Origin: Acidobacteriota bacterium
Lineage (GTDB): Bacteria; Acidobacteriota; Blastocatellia; RBC074
DNA: 39,629 nt
Reading direction: 5' to 3'
Assembly (NCBI GenBank): GCA_022072205.1
Contig: JAJVID010000028.1
Location: forward strand, 1 to 39,629
In this document: piece after piece, positions 25,691 through 34,771 of the stretch
Numbering within the stretch: position 1 is the first letter of the stretch
Layout: every line of letters starts with the position of its first letter
Notes under the pieces: model-generated
The model's database searches: none
Seen by the model: the letters and a program-made list of their open reading frames with translations, nothing else
What the model was told of the DNA's origin: nothing
Position numbers and translations under genes: made by a program

Positions 25691-26554
25691 TCACGGTTTG
25701 CGCGATTTGCGCGACGCTGGCTTCTCCGATTTCGGCGGCGGGGCCAACAACTCAGGCGCCAACTGCTGCAATTGCTGTGTCGCCAATTCGCCCTCTTTCG
25801 TCTTCGGGTACTCTTTGAAAATCGTGAGGAATTGGGCGACGGCGTCATCTTTCTTATCCATCTCCAGCAAAATCAGCCCGCGTTTATACAACGCCATTGT
25901 GGTCTTGTCGCCGTTCGGATTGACCGCTTTGACTTTCTCGAATTCGACTACGGCTTCAGGCAATTTCTTTTGCGCGTATAGAATTTCGCCGATCCAGTAT
26001 TGCGCGTTATCGGCCAGTTCGGAACTCGGATAAATCTCGACGTACTGCTTGAACTCCGACGCCGCCAGATCGAAATTGCCGCGCGAATAATCGCTGTAAG
26101 CCGCCGCGAAAAGCTGTTCCGCGTTGCCCGGAGTCAGTTGCGTGAATGTGGGCGCCTTCGGAATGTCTTCGATCAACTTCTTCAATTGCGCGAACTGTTC
26201 CGAAAGCCTCTCCATCCGCGAATTTGTGGCGGTGATGCGTTCGCCCATCGCTGTGACCTGCGAGACGGCTTCGCCGCTGTTGGTTGAAACCGACGACTGC
26301 GCGCGGCGGATGGCGGAGATGTTGTCGCTCATCTGCACGATCAGAGTGTTCAATTCGCCGGTGGTCTTGTTGAACGTATCCTGCATAGTCTGCGTCTGGC
26401 GTTGCAACAAGACAAGTTCGGTCTTCATCTCCTCGATTTGCGCGGCCATCCGGTCAATCTTCTCGCGCTGATCTTTGCTCTGAGCGGAGGCGTCCAGAGG
26501 AAGAAGAATCACGACGAGCAACAACGGCAATTTGATAAAACGAAAACTGTTCAT
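25691..26554 (-). CDS. cpoB: CpoB/YbgF-like Tol-Pal accessory protein
   Basis: The product has 287 residues. Signal peptide to about residue 24 (LLLVVILLPLDASAQ), a long coiled coil (about 28-135) and a C-terminal TPR region (about 145-265: AEQLFAAAYSDYSRGNFDLAASEFKQYVE, DNAQYWIGEILYAQKKLPEAVVEF), then a basic tail. In E. coli CpoB is periplasmic and links peptidoglycan synthesis to Tol-driven outer-membrane constriction. Its place right after pal supports the call. The coiled coil is longer than in E. coli. Confidence 0.9.
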   Translation of the reverse strand: MNSFRFIKLPLLLVVILLPLDASAQSKDQREKIDRMAAQIEEMKTELVLLQRQTQTMQDTFNKTTGELNTLIVQMSDNISAIRRAQSSVSTNSGEAVSQVTAMGERITATNSRMERLSEQFAQLKKLIEDIPKAPTFTQLTPGNAEQLFAAAYSDYSRGNFDLAASEFKQYVEIYPSSELADNAQYWIGEILYAQKKLPEAVVEFEKVKAVNPNGDKTTMALYKRGLILLEMDKKDDAVAQFLTIFKEYPKTKEGELATQQLQQLAPELLAPPPKSEKPASRKSRKP

Positions 26555-26572
26555 AGCTGTTCCAGGAGCAGA

Positions 26573-26655
26573 ACACGGAACAAACGGAAATAACGGAACA
26601 GACGGAAGCGCTCAGATTTTTCCGTTTGTTCCGTTCATTCCGTTTTTTCCGTACT
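26573..26655. repeat. Short-tandem-repeat hairpin 6 (period 9, ACGGAACAA type)
   Basis: The left arm is ACGGAACAAACGGAAATAAC followed by GGAACAGACGGA; the right arm is TCCGTTTGTTCCGTTCATTC followed by CGTTTTTTCCGT. It sits between pal and cpoB, about 45 bases after the pal stop. Confidence 0.8.
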
Positions 26656-26697
26656 CTCCCCGTGCCTTCTTTATCTACTGATTCAATGTCATTCAAC

Positions 26698-27681
26698 TTA
26701 CGGCCTGTCGCCGCCGCGCAGGTAGACGAACTCGCCGTGACGGTCGTAAGCCCACGAAGGCGGAGACGAAGTCGAGCCTTCATCGGTTCCCTGCGCCTTT
26801 TCCGATCCGTAGCTGACCGTTTCGATTCGGCTCGGATCAACGCCGAGGCTGACCAGGAAATCCTTGATCGCGCGGGCGCGGCGGTCGCCAAGTCCGAGGT
26901 TGTATTCCGACGTGCCGCGCGGATCGCAGGCGCCTTCGACGCGGAACGCGACCGGGCGATTGCGATCCTGATTGAGCCAGTCGGCCAGACGGCGCAGTTT
27001 CTCCTGCTCCGATGGCAGGATGTCCGACTTGTCGTAATCGAAAAAGACCATCCGGGCGACGGCGCGAAATTGATCGGCGGCGGGCGGCTCTTTGGATTCA
27101 GTCGTGGTGCGCGGGCGTTCAGCCATCGGCGGCGGCGCCGGGTCGGTGACGCTGACGCGGGCGCTGGCGGTGGCGTTGCCGCCGTCACCCAGCGCCGTCG
27201 CGGTGTAAGTCGTCGAAACGCGCGGGCTGATTTCGCGCTCGCCCGAAGCCGGGACTTCGCCCATACCGCTGATGGTCACGATCTTGGCGTGCTCGGTTGA
27301 CCAGCGCAGCGTGGTGTTCTGGCCGCGTTCGAGCGAGGATTGATCGGCCTTCAGCGTGACGGTCGGCGCGGCGGCTCTCGTCGTATTGACGTTGACTGTG
27401 GCGCTGTCGCGGGCTTCCTTCTTGCCGCGTTTGGCGACGACCTCGAATTTGGTCGTGTCTTTCGGGATCACGCTCTTGCCACCGATCTTGTCAACCTTCT
27501 CGCCATTCAGCGTGACTTCTTTGGCGTTTTTGGTTTCCCATTTGACGGTGACCGGTTCGCCGGACTTGATGTCATTGCGCGAAACCGTGAGTTTGGCCGT
27601 CGGCGGCGCACAGGCGCCGGCCAGGACAGTCATAAGGATTACAACAAGGCTCAAGGTTGATTGCTTGATTCTGCGGGTCAT
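26698..27681 (-). CDS. pal: Pal, OmpA-family lipoprotein with two Ig-like insertions
   Basis: The product has 327 residues. The start is ATG 27681 with GGAAAGG upstream; the signal ends in a lipobox (MTVLAGAC), anchoring it in the outer membrane. Two Ig-like domains (about 25-115 and 115-190, both containing GE/GQxxTLRW-type strands) precede a Pro-rich linker and the OmpA-like domain (about 205-327). That domain shows VFFDYDKSDILPSEQEKL and EGACDPRGTSEYNLGLGDRRARAIKDFL; the Asp and the Arg 15 residues later that bind diaminopimelate in OmpA proteins are both kept, while the usual His of EGHxD is Ala. Typical Pal has no Ig domains, so this form is about twice normal length. Confidence 0.92.
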   Translation of the reverse strand: MTRRIKQSTLSLVVILMTVLAGACAPPTAKLTVSRNDIKSGEPVTVKWETKNAKEVTLNGEKVDKIGGKSVIPKDTTKFEVVAKRGKKEARDSATVNVNTTRAAAPTVTLKADQSSLERGQNTTLRWSTEHAKIVTISGMGEVPASGEREISPRVSTTYTATALGDGGNATASARVSVTDPAPPPMAERPRTTTESKEPPAADQFRAVARMVFFDYDKSDILPSEQEKLRRLADWLNQDRNRPVAFRVEGACDPRGTSEYNLGLGDRRARAIKDFLVSLGVDPSRIETVSYGSEKAQGTDEGSTSSPPSWAYDRHGEFVYLRGGDRP

Positions 27682-27744
27682 AAATTTTGCCTTTCCTGGT
27701 TTGATTGTGAGAAATTGTAATACTAAGAAAGACTCCACCTGTTC

Positions 27745-28368
27745 TTACTTAAGAGCGATTCGTATGAGCAACGCCGCCCAAACGAATCCGATCAGGTACC
27801 CTCCCAGCACGTCGCTCAGCCAGTGCGCGCCCAGAACGATTCGCGCGATTCCGCCAGCGATCAATAACAATAAACAAGTGATCGTAATAAATCTGCGCCA
27901 GCCATCGGACGTTGACTGCCGTCGCGTCAGCGCCAGCGACAGCAAATAGCCCAGCGTCGAAGCATATGTCATGGCGAAGCCCGAAGGAAACGAATAGCCC
28001 GACGGCGACCCGGTGACGCGCACCAGCGCCCGCGAAGGTCTCGGACGCTCGATCAGTTCTTTCAACAAGGGGCTTAACGCGACCAGAACGGCGAAGCTGG
28101 CGATGGCCAGCAGCCCCGCCCGGCGCCCGGCTAGACGCCAGGAGATCGCCACAATCAAGGCCAGCAGCCCGACACTCAATGGCCATTCAGCGCTATCGGT
28201 GATCGCCCGCGCCCAGGTCAAATTCGCAGGGAAAATGGATTGCGCGAAGCGCGTAAATTCGACATCGCCGGGGAAATACGCGTAGCGCGCCGCCAGCGCT
28301 GAAAGCAGCGATGCGACGATCAACGTGACGCCCCACTTCACCCAGAAGCTGTCGAGTTGTTTTGCCAT
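27745..28368 (-). CDS. PAP2-family membrane phosphatase with altered motif 2
   Basis: The product has 207 residues with about six membrane segments, starting 4 bases after the tolB stop. The PAP2 motif KX6RP is present (K103, RP at 110-111), as is motif 3 (R176 X5 H182 X3 D186). Motif 2, normally PSGH, reads PSGF (F131, codon at 27976-27978, TTC). In the family the motif-3 His is the nucleophile and the motif-2 His the general acid, so catalysis may be reduced or different. Relatives dephosphorylate undecaprenyl pyrophosphate or phosphatidylglycerol phosphate. Its place inside the tol-pal cluster suggests an envelope-lipid role (inference). Confidence 0.88.
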   Translation of the reverse strand: MAKQLDSFWVKWGVTLIVASLLSALAARYAYFPGDVEFTRFAQSIFPANLTWARAITDSAEWPLSVGLLALIVAISWRLAGRRAGLLAIASFAVLVALSPLLKELIERPRPSRALVRVTGSPSGYSFPSGFAMTYASTLGYLLSLALTRRQSTSDGWRRFITITCLLLLIAGGIARIVLGAHWLSDVLGGYLIGFVWAALLIRIALK

Positions 28369-28372
28369 TTGA

Positions 28373-29662
28373 TTATCGAGACCACGACGGCGAACGTCCG
28401 CCGGTTCGCGTCAATTGCCGCTGTTCGCTTCCGTCAACGTGCATCGTCCAGATTTCCCAGCGCCCGCTGCGGTTCGATTGAAACGCGATGTGGCGGCTGT
28501 CGGGCGACCACGCCGGATTTTCATTGCGGCCTTCGCGCGTCAGCCTCAGCGTCTGCCCTGAAGCGACGTCCGCGACGTAGATGTTGAACGATCCGCCACC
28601 GTCCCAGGCGAACGCAATGAACCGTCCGTCGGGCGACCACGCGGGTGAATCCATGTGGCCGCCCAGACGCAACAACGGACGTTCGTTCGTTCCATCAGCA
28701 TCCATCAGATAAATCTGCGGCGCGCCGCCGCGATCGGAAATGAACGCAATCTCGCGGCCAGTCTTCGGATTCCATCGCGGCGAGGTGTTCACGGCGTTGC
28801 GCGTTCGCGTCAATTTTTTCGCGTTCGAGCCATCGCCGTTGGAGACATAAATCTCCATCGAATCGCCGTCTTTGCTCGAAGCGAACGCGATCCGCCCATC
28901 AGGGCCGACCGAAGGCGAAGTCGTCGTGCCTTTGAACTGCGTCGAGCCGATGATCAGCCCGTCCTCGCCGCGAATGACTACGTTCGGATGCCCGCTGCGA
29001 TAAGAAACATAAGCCAGCCGCTTGCCATCGAGCGAGAGCGACGGGAAGAGCGCGATCGAGCCGTCGCGCGTGAACGCCCGCGAGCCATAACCGTCGTAAT
29101 CCATCAGACTGACTTCGCGGTTGGCGATGTAGGCGATCTTCGATTGCGCGATGCCTTCCTGTCCGGTCAGCAGGCGAACGATCTGATCGGCGAACTGATG
29201 AGCCATCTCGCGCGGCTCGCCGCTCATCGCGGCGGAAAGCAATTGCTGCTGCGTTTTGACATCGTAAAGAAACCCCTGCGAGGTGTTCGCGCCGGTCAGA
29301 TTGCCGAATGCGACATAATCCGACTTGACCGGATCGTTCGCCCACTCTTCGTAACGCAGCGTCGCAGGATCGGCTACTCGCGTCTTCGGGTAAAGGCTTT
29401 TGCCGACCAGGTTGGCGACGCCCGCGAATTTCAGATCGTTCCAGAGCGTCTCGTTGAAAGTCGCCAGCGAGGCTTCGAGGCCGCCCGCGCGCGGTTGAAA
29501 ATCGGCTACAGCCAGCGCGGGGCCGCTGCCCGGCGTGACGATGATCGTGCCGAGCTGCTTGCGCAGATCCTCCTGTCCCTCCTGCGCGCCGGCTTTTGAC
29601 AAGAAAACCAGCGCGACGTTGAAAACAACGATCACACTTGCAACGAAGATTACTCTTCTCAT
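28373..29662 (-). CDS. tolB: TolB periplasmic beta-propeller protein
   Basis: The product has 429 residues from ATG 29662 (GGAG upstream); the signal peptide ends near SKAGAQ. The N-terminal domain (about 30-165) is followed by a six-bladed propeller made of WD40/PD40-like repeats (SPSVGPDGRIAFASSKDG, SPRWNPKTGREIAFISDRGG, SPAWSPDGRFIAFAWDGG, NPAWSPDSRHIAFQSNRSG). TolB binds Pal and is part of the trans-envelope Tol-Pal machine. Length and order fit the family. The frame is open upstream to 29719, but without a signal-compatible start. Confidence 0.95.
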   Translation of the reverse strand: MRRVIFVASVIVVFNVALVFLSKAGAQEGQEDLRKQLGTIIVTPGSGPALAVADFQPRAGGLEASLATFNETLWNDLKFAGVANLVGKSLYPKTRVADPATLRYEEWANDPVKSDYVAFGNLTGANTSQGFLYDVKTQQQLLSAAMSGEPREMAHQFADQIVRLLTGQEGIAQSKIAYIANREVSLMDYDGYGSRAFTRDGSIALFPSLSLDGKRLAYVSYRSGHPNVVIRGEDGLIIGSTQFKGTTTSPSVGPDGRIAFASSKDGDSMEIYVSNGDGSNAKKLTRTRNAVNTSPRWNPKTGREIAFISDRGGAPQIYLMDADGTNERPLLRLGGHMDSPAWSPDGRFIAFAWDGGGSFNIYVADVASGQTLRLTREGRNENPAWSPDSRHIAFQSNRSGRWEIWTMHVDGSEQRQLTRTGGRSPSWSR

Positions 29663-29697
29663 TCCTTCTCCATCATCAAAGCTTCTTGTTTCGTAGA

Positions 29698-30516
29698 CTA
29701 CTTCGGATACCTGAACCAAATCTCCGCGACAGCTTCCTGCGCCCCCATCAAAAAACCATTCGGAAACGGCGGCAGCGGATTCGACGCGATCACGGCGCGC
29801 TCAGCCGCATAATTGACCAGATTGTTCGCGCTGCGTTTTTTGAAATAATTCGGCGCGACTCGCCCGTTCGCCAGCGAGAGGATTCGCCCGTCGCGCGCGA
29901 TGCGAAGCTGCACGACGACATACTGCATTCCGCTCGCGTCATTCGTCGCGGGAGGATTATAACTGCGGCTCAGGATCATCTGAATGCGCCGCCCGTATTC
30001 CGAACCGCCCGGCACACCGCCCGATCCTAAGTTTGCTCCGGAGCCGACGCCGACGCCTCCGGCCATTGCCGGAACAGGCGAGCCGAAGCTGCGTCCGACT
30101 TCGACGTTGGTGTTTGCCGAACCTCCGCGCAACGGCGTGGGCGAAACGATCTGCGAAGTCTGGTTTGCGGTCGGACGGTCGGTCGTTGTCAATTTTTCTT
30201 TTGGCTTCGGCGTTGTTTTTGTCGAAGGCAAAACTTCAGCGCTCGAATCAGGCTTTGGCGCTTCGGTTTCAACGACCTCGTTGTTGGCCGCGTTCTTCTC
30301 TTCGCCAACGAATGATACCGCGCGAGGCAGCGTGAAACCCAGCGCGCCCGCTTCAACGACTCCGACCTCGATCACGCTCTCGCCGCTTCCCTGGCCTTCG
30401 CCCGCTGCGACGATGGTTGTGGTGAGCGGATTGCGGAAATACCACGCGCACGCGCCCAGCAACGCGACGTGCATCACGATGGAAAGAGCCGTTCCTGATC
30501 GCAGATCAAAACTCAC
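29698..30516 (-). CDS. tolA: TolA/TonB-like energy transducer
   Basis: The product has 272 residues. It starts at GTG 30516, overlapping the tolR stop (GTGA). One N-terminal membrane helix (about 10-28, ALSIVMHVALLGACAWYF), a low-complexity periplasmic stretch rich in Pro, Lys, Thr and Gly (about 85-175), and a C-terminal TonB/TolA-fold domain (about 180-272, EYGRRIQMILSRSYNPP to AEIWFRYPK). It carries force from TolQR across the periplasm to TolB/Pal. The linker is shorter than the helical one in E. coli TolA. Confidence 0.88.
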   Translation of the reverse strand: MSFDLRSGTALSIVMHVALLGACAWYFRNPLTTTIVAAGEGQGSGESVIEVGVVEAGALGFTLPRAVSFVGEEKNAANNEVVETEAPKPDSSAEVLPSTKTTPKPKEKLTTTDRPTANQTSQIVSPTPLRGGSANTNVEVGRSFGSPVPAMAGGVGVGSGANLGSGGVPGGSEYGRRIQMILSRSYNPPATNDASGMQYVVVQLRIARDGRILSLANGRVAPNYFKKRSANNLVNYAAERAVIASNPLPPFPNGFLMGAQEAVAEIWFRYPK

Positions 30517-30950
30517 TTCTTCGTCGGTTCGGTTACGAGACTTACATTTGCCCGCGCTCGCCTGGCCTGATCGAGCACGTAAGCGATCACGCGGTACGGT
30601 GTGTCGCCGTCACCGCGCAAGTAAACGCGGCGGTCTGACGACTGCGCCAGACGTTCGTTCAAGAGCGACGACAGATCATTGACGTTGATTGCCTGCCGTT
30701 CGTTTTTGCCGCTCAGGTAAATCGCGCCTTCTTTGTCCACCGAGATGATCAAAGCCTGCGGCGTCGCCTCTTTCGCCTGCGCCTCGCGCGTTTTGGGCAG
30801 ATTAACTTGAATGCCGGTTTGCAGGATCGGCGCGGTGATCATGAAGATCACCAGCAGCACCAGTATCACGTCAACCAGCGGCGTGACGTTGATTTCAGCC
30901 AGCGCGGTCTGTGTGCGCCCGTTTCGCCCGTTGCTGTTGTTGAATGCCAT
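30513..30950 (-). CDS. tolR: TolR/ExbD membrane protein
   Basis: The product has 145 residues from ATG 30950. One membrane helix carries the essential Asp (INVTPLVDVILVLLVIFMI); a periplasmic domain follows (VNLPKTREAQAKEATPQALI to the end). It forms the proton channel with TolQ. An alternative start, GTG 30992, overlaps the tolQ stop (GTGA), just as tolA overlaps tolR. It would add 14 residues, and the choice is open because neither has a strong ribosome binding site. Confidence 0.92.
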   Translation of the reverse strand: MAFNNSNGRNGRTQTALAEINVTPLVDVILVLLVIFMITAPILQTGIQVNLPKTREAQAKEATPQALIISVDKEGAIYLSGKNERQAINVNDLSSLLNERLAQSSDRRVYLRGDGDTPYRVIAYVLDQARRARANVSLVTEPTKK

Positions 30951-30988
30951 CTCTCGAATCCAGAATTTGAAATCGCAGGCGGCGAAGC

Positions 30989-31714
30989 TCACGCCTGCGA
31001 AGTGGCTTCGCGCTCGATGAAATTCAGCAATCGCAGCGAGAAGCTGTCCATTTCAGCCGCCAGAACCCTGATGCGGTTGAGATAGTGGTTGTAGCCGAGC
31101 ACCGCAGGCACCGCCGCCGCAATGCCGGCAGCCGTCGCCACCAGCGCGTCGGCGATGCCCGGCGCTACGGCTTGAATCGAGGCCGTCGTCGCCTGACTCA
31201 GCCCGTTGAACGAAATGATGATGCCGACGACCGTCCCGAACAATCCGATGAACGGCGAAGCGCTCGCAGTCGAAGCGAGCAGACCGAGGCTTTTTTCCAG
31301 CCTGGTCGTTTCGCCGATGGCCGCGCTCTGCATCACGCGCTGAACAGCGTCCAGGTTGAGTCGCGACTGCTTTTGCAACTCGTCGTTGGCGGCGAGAAAC
31401 ACTGCCGCCAGCGGGCTTGCGCCGAACGACGCGCTACTTGCTTGAAGATCGGCCCAGCGGGAGCTTTTCTCGAAGGCTTGCATGAACTCCGCGGTCTGTT
31501 GCTGAGCCAGCTTCGTCGCGCGAGCTTTCGTAAAAATGATTGCCCAGGAAGCGATGGACAGAAGGAGGAGAATCAACAGCACCAGTTTTGCGACGGGGCT
31601 GGCGTGAAGAATCAGATCAAGGAGACTGCTGTTCGAATTGCCGGCCTGAGCCGCCTGCTCCTGCAAAAACCAGAACGCAGGCAGGAACGAAGACAAGATT
31701 GCGGAAACGATCAA
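30989..31714 (-). CDS. tolQ: TolQ/ExbB proton-channel protein
   Basis: The product has 241 residues. The start is TTG 31714 with GGAG 8 bases upstream; no other start precedes the first membrane helix. Three hydrophobic segments (about 38-60, 145-170 and 180-205) and the MotA/TolQ/ExbB core ASPFIGLFGTVVGIIISFNG and GIADALVATAAGIAAAVPAV are seen. It is the first gene of the Tol-Pal run on the minus strand, with overlapping or near-overlapping junctions to tolR and tolA. Confidence 0.94.
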   Translation of the reverse strand: MIVSAILSSFLPAFWFLQEQAAQAGNSNSSLLDLILHASPVAKLVLLILLLLSIASWAIIFTKARATKLAQQQTAEFMQAFEKSSRWADLQASSASFGASPLAAVFLAANDELQKQSRLNLDAVQRVMQSAAIGETTRLEKSLGLLASTASASPFIGLFGTVVGIIISFNGLSQATTASIQAVAPGIADALVATAAGIAAAVPAVLGYNHYLNRIRVLAAEMDSFSLRLLNFIEREATSQA

Positions 31715-31789
31715 TTAAGGCTCTCCGTAAAGACGAATTTCGCCGGTCGTGAACGCTCGACGACGGCGATTGAATAATGGTTTGTTTGC

Positions 31790-31936
31790 TTTGCTTAACG
31801 TGCGGCTATGCTATCATGCGCCCCACACGGGTTCAAGAAAGCCCTTTGGATGAAGTAGTTTCGAGCCATTCAAGCGGCGCCTGAGCGATGGCTGCCGATA
31901 CATTCCTCAGCAAACGAGCAAGGGCTTTCGCCCGAT
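31790..31936 (+). ncRNA. Candidate structured 5' leader of the BamE-like gene
   Basis: A perfect 10-bp pairing, GAAAGCCCTT (31837-31846) with AAGGGCTTTC (31920-31929), closes a 73-base interior with a second pairing AGCCAT (31864-31869) / ATGGCT (31888-31893). Weak promoter elements (TTGCTT at 31791, TATCAT at 31812) lie upstream. I could match it to no known riboswitch. Confidence 0.35.
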
Positions 31937-31981
31937 AATGAAATAAAACCAGATTCAATTCTCGCAAAGGAGAGTCAACTT

Positions 31982-32434
31982 ATGAACCAAATGTTGAAAG
32001 TTGCGATTGCCCTCGGCATGGTCGGCAGTTTTGCTCTCTGTGCGCGGAGTGTTCAATCGGCAGGCGCGAGCTACACGACGCAAGACAAGGCGATGAACGA
32101 ATTCAGGGGCGTCAAACTAGGAATGAAACGCGACGCCGTCAAAGCCGCGATGGGTAATCCTGAGAATTCAACCGACGCCACCGACGATTTCAAACTCACC
32201 GGTGACGACACGATGACCGTGCATTACGACAACGGGGAGGTGAAAGCGATCCAACTCGCATTCCTCGATCCCAAGAATGCTCCGGCGTGGAAGGATGTGG
32301 TCGGCGACGCTCCTGTGAATGAGCTTGCAAGCGGAGCCAAGACCGCTCGCAAAACGATGGAAGCTGAGAAATTCTGGGTCACCATCTATCAAAGCAAAGA
32401 CGGGATGACCACGCGGATCACGATCAGCCGGTAG
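31982..32434 (+). CDS. Small secreted BamE/SmpA-like protein
   Basis: The product has 150 residues. AAGGAGAG lies before the ATG; the signal peptide runs to about residue 27 (MLKVAIALGMVGSFALCARSVQSAGA). The mature part, FRGVKLGMKRDAVKAAMGNPENSTD then YDNGEVKAIQLAFLD, has the helix-helix-beta pattern of the SmpA/OmlA (BamE) fold: a KLGM turn followed by a helix and G-x-P. There is no lipobox (Cys20 lies inside the signal and is not followed by a matching pattern). Function unknown; it stands alone opposite the tol cluster. Confidence 0.7.
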   Translation: MNQMLKVAIALGMVGSFALCARSVQSAGASYTTQDKAMNEFRGVKLGMKRDAVKAAMGNPENSTDATDDFKLTGDDTMTVHYDNGEVKAIQLAFLDPKNAPAWKDVVGDAPVNELASGAKTARKTMEAEKFWVTIYQSKDGMTTRITISR

Positions 32435-32435
32435 A

Positions 32436-32518
32436 AGAAGAGGAGACAAGGAGACAAGGAGACAAGGAGAATTTTCTTTCTCCTTGTCCCCCCTTCCCCT
32501 TGTCCCCTTGTCTTTTCT
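32436..32518. repeat. Short-tandem-repeat hairpin 7 (period 8, ACAAGGAG type)
   Basis: The left arm is GAGGAGACAAGGAGACAAGG and continues; the right arm is CTCCTTGTCCCCCCTTCCCC and continues with TTGTCCCCTTGTC. It fills the whole gap between two convergent genes and touches both stop codons. It shares its unit with hairpin 5. Confidence 0.88.
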
Positions 32519-32923
32519 TCATCCCCTGCCCCCCAACTGGATGCGGATCATCGCGCGTTGGAGTTTCAGTTCAGCGCGGTTGAAGTCAATGTCGTCGCCT
32601 CTTGAGGCCAGACGCCTCTCGGCGCGGTCGAGAGCGCGCTGCGCGCGTTCGACGTCTATCTCTTCGGGCTTTTCAGCTACGTCCGACAAAACGGAGACGC
32701 GGTCTGACGCCACTTCGACGAAGCCGCCGCTGACGTGCATTCGCTTATTCTCGCCGCCCTGGCGGTAGGAGAGGACTCCGGTCTTCAACTGTGAGATCAA
32801 TGGAGTGTGGTCTGGCAAAATGCCGAGTTCGCCGCCGAGTCCCGGCACGACGACTTCATCAACCTGTTCGCGCAGGGCCAGCTTTTCGGGCGTGATTACT
32901 TCGAGATTGAGTTTATCTGCCAT
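32519..32923 (-). CDS. atpC: F1F0 ATP synthase epsilon subunit
   Basis: The product has 134 residues from ATG 32923 (MADKLNLEVITPEKLAL). The N-terminal beta-sandwich with VVVPGLGGELGILPDHTPLISQLKTG and the C-terminal two-helix domain (VERAQRALDRAERRL) are of normal length. It is the central-stalk subunit that couples and inhibits ATP hydrolysis. The frame upstream is open through hairpin DNA, which is not used. It follows atpD with a hairpin in between. Confidence 0.94.
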   Translation of the reverse strand: MADKLNLEVITPEKLALREQVDEVVVPGLGGELGILPDHTPLISQLKTGVLSYRQGGENKRMHVSGGFVEVASDRVSVLSDVAEKPEEIDVERAQRALDRAERRLASRGDDIDFNRAELKLQRAMIRIQLGGRG

Positions 32924-32930
32924 AGTAAGT

Positions 32931-33000
32931 AGGGAGTGGGGAGTGGGGAGTGGGGAGTGGGAAGCAATCCTACTCCCCATTCCCTACTCCCTACTCCCGG
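32931..33000. repeat. Short-tandem-repeat hairpin 8 (period 7, GGGGAGT type)
   Basis: The left arm is AGGGAGTGGGGAGTGGGGAG and continues; the right arm is CTACTCCCCATTCCCTACTC and continues. It lies between atpD (stop 33006) and atpC (start 32923), 5 bases after the atpD stop, so the two ATP synthase genes are separated by it. Confidence 0.88.
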
Positions 33001-33005
33001 CTCGA

Positions 33006-34740
<1,735 letters not shown>

Positions 34741-34771
34741 TCGCCGCAAAACTTTCAACCTGGAGAAACCT

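Noticed and set aside
25540..25848. N-terminal extension of Rel by 103 residues
   Set aside because: The extension is coded by hairpin repeat DNA and by the antisense of cpoB, while the family N-terminus begins exactly at ATG 25539.
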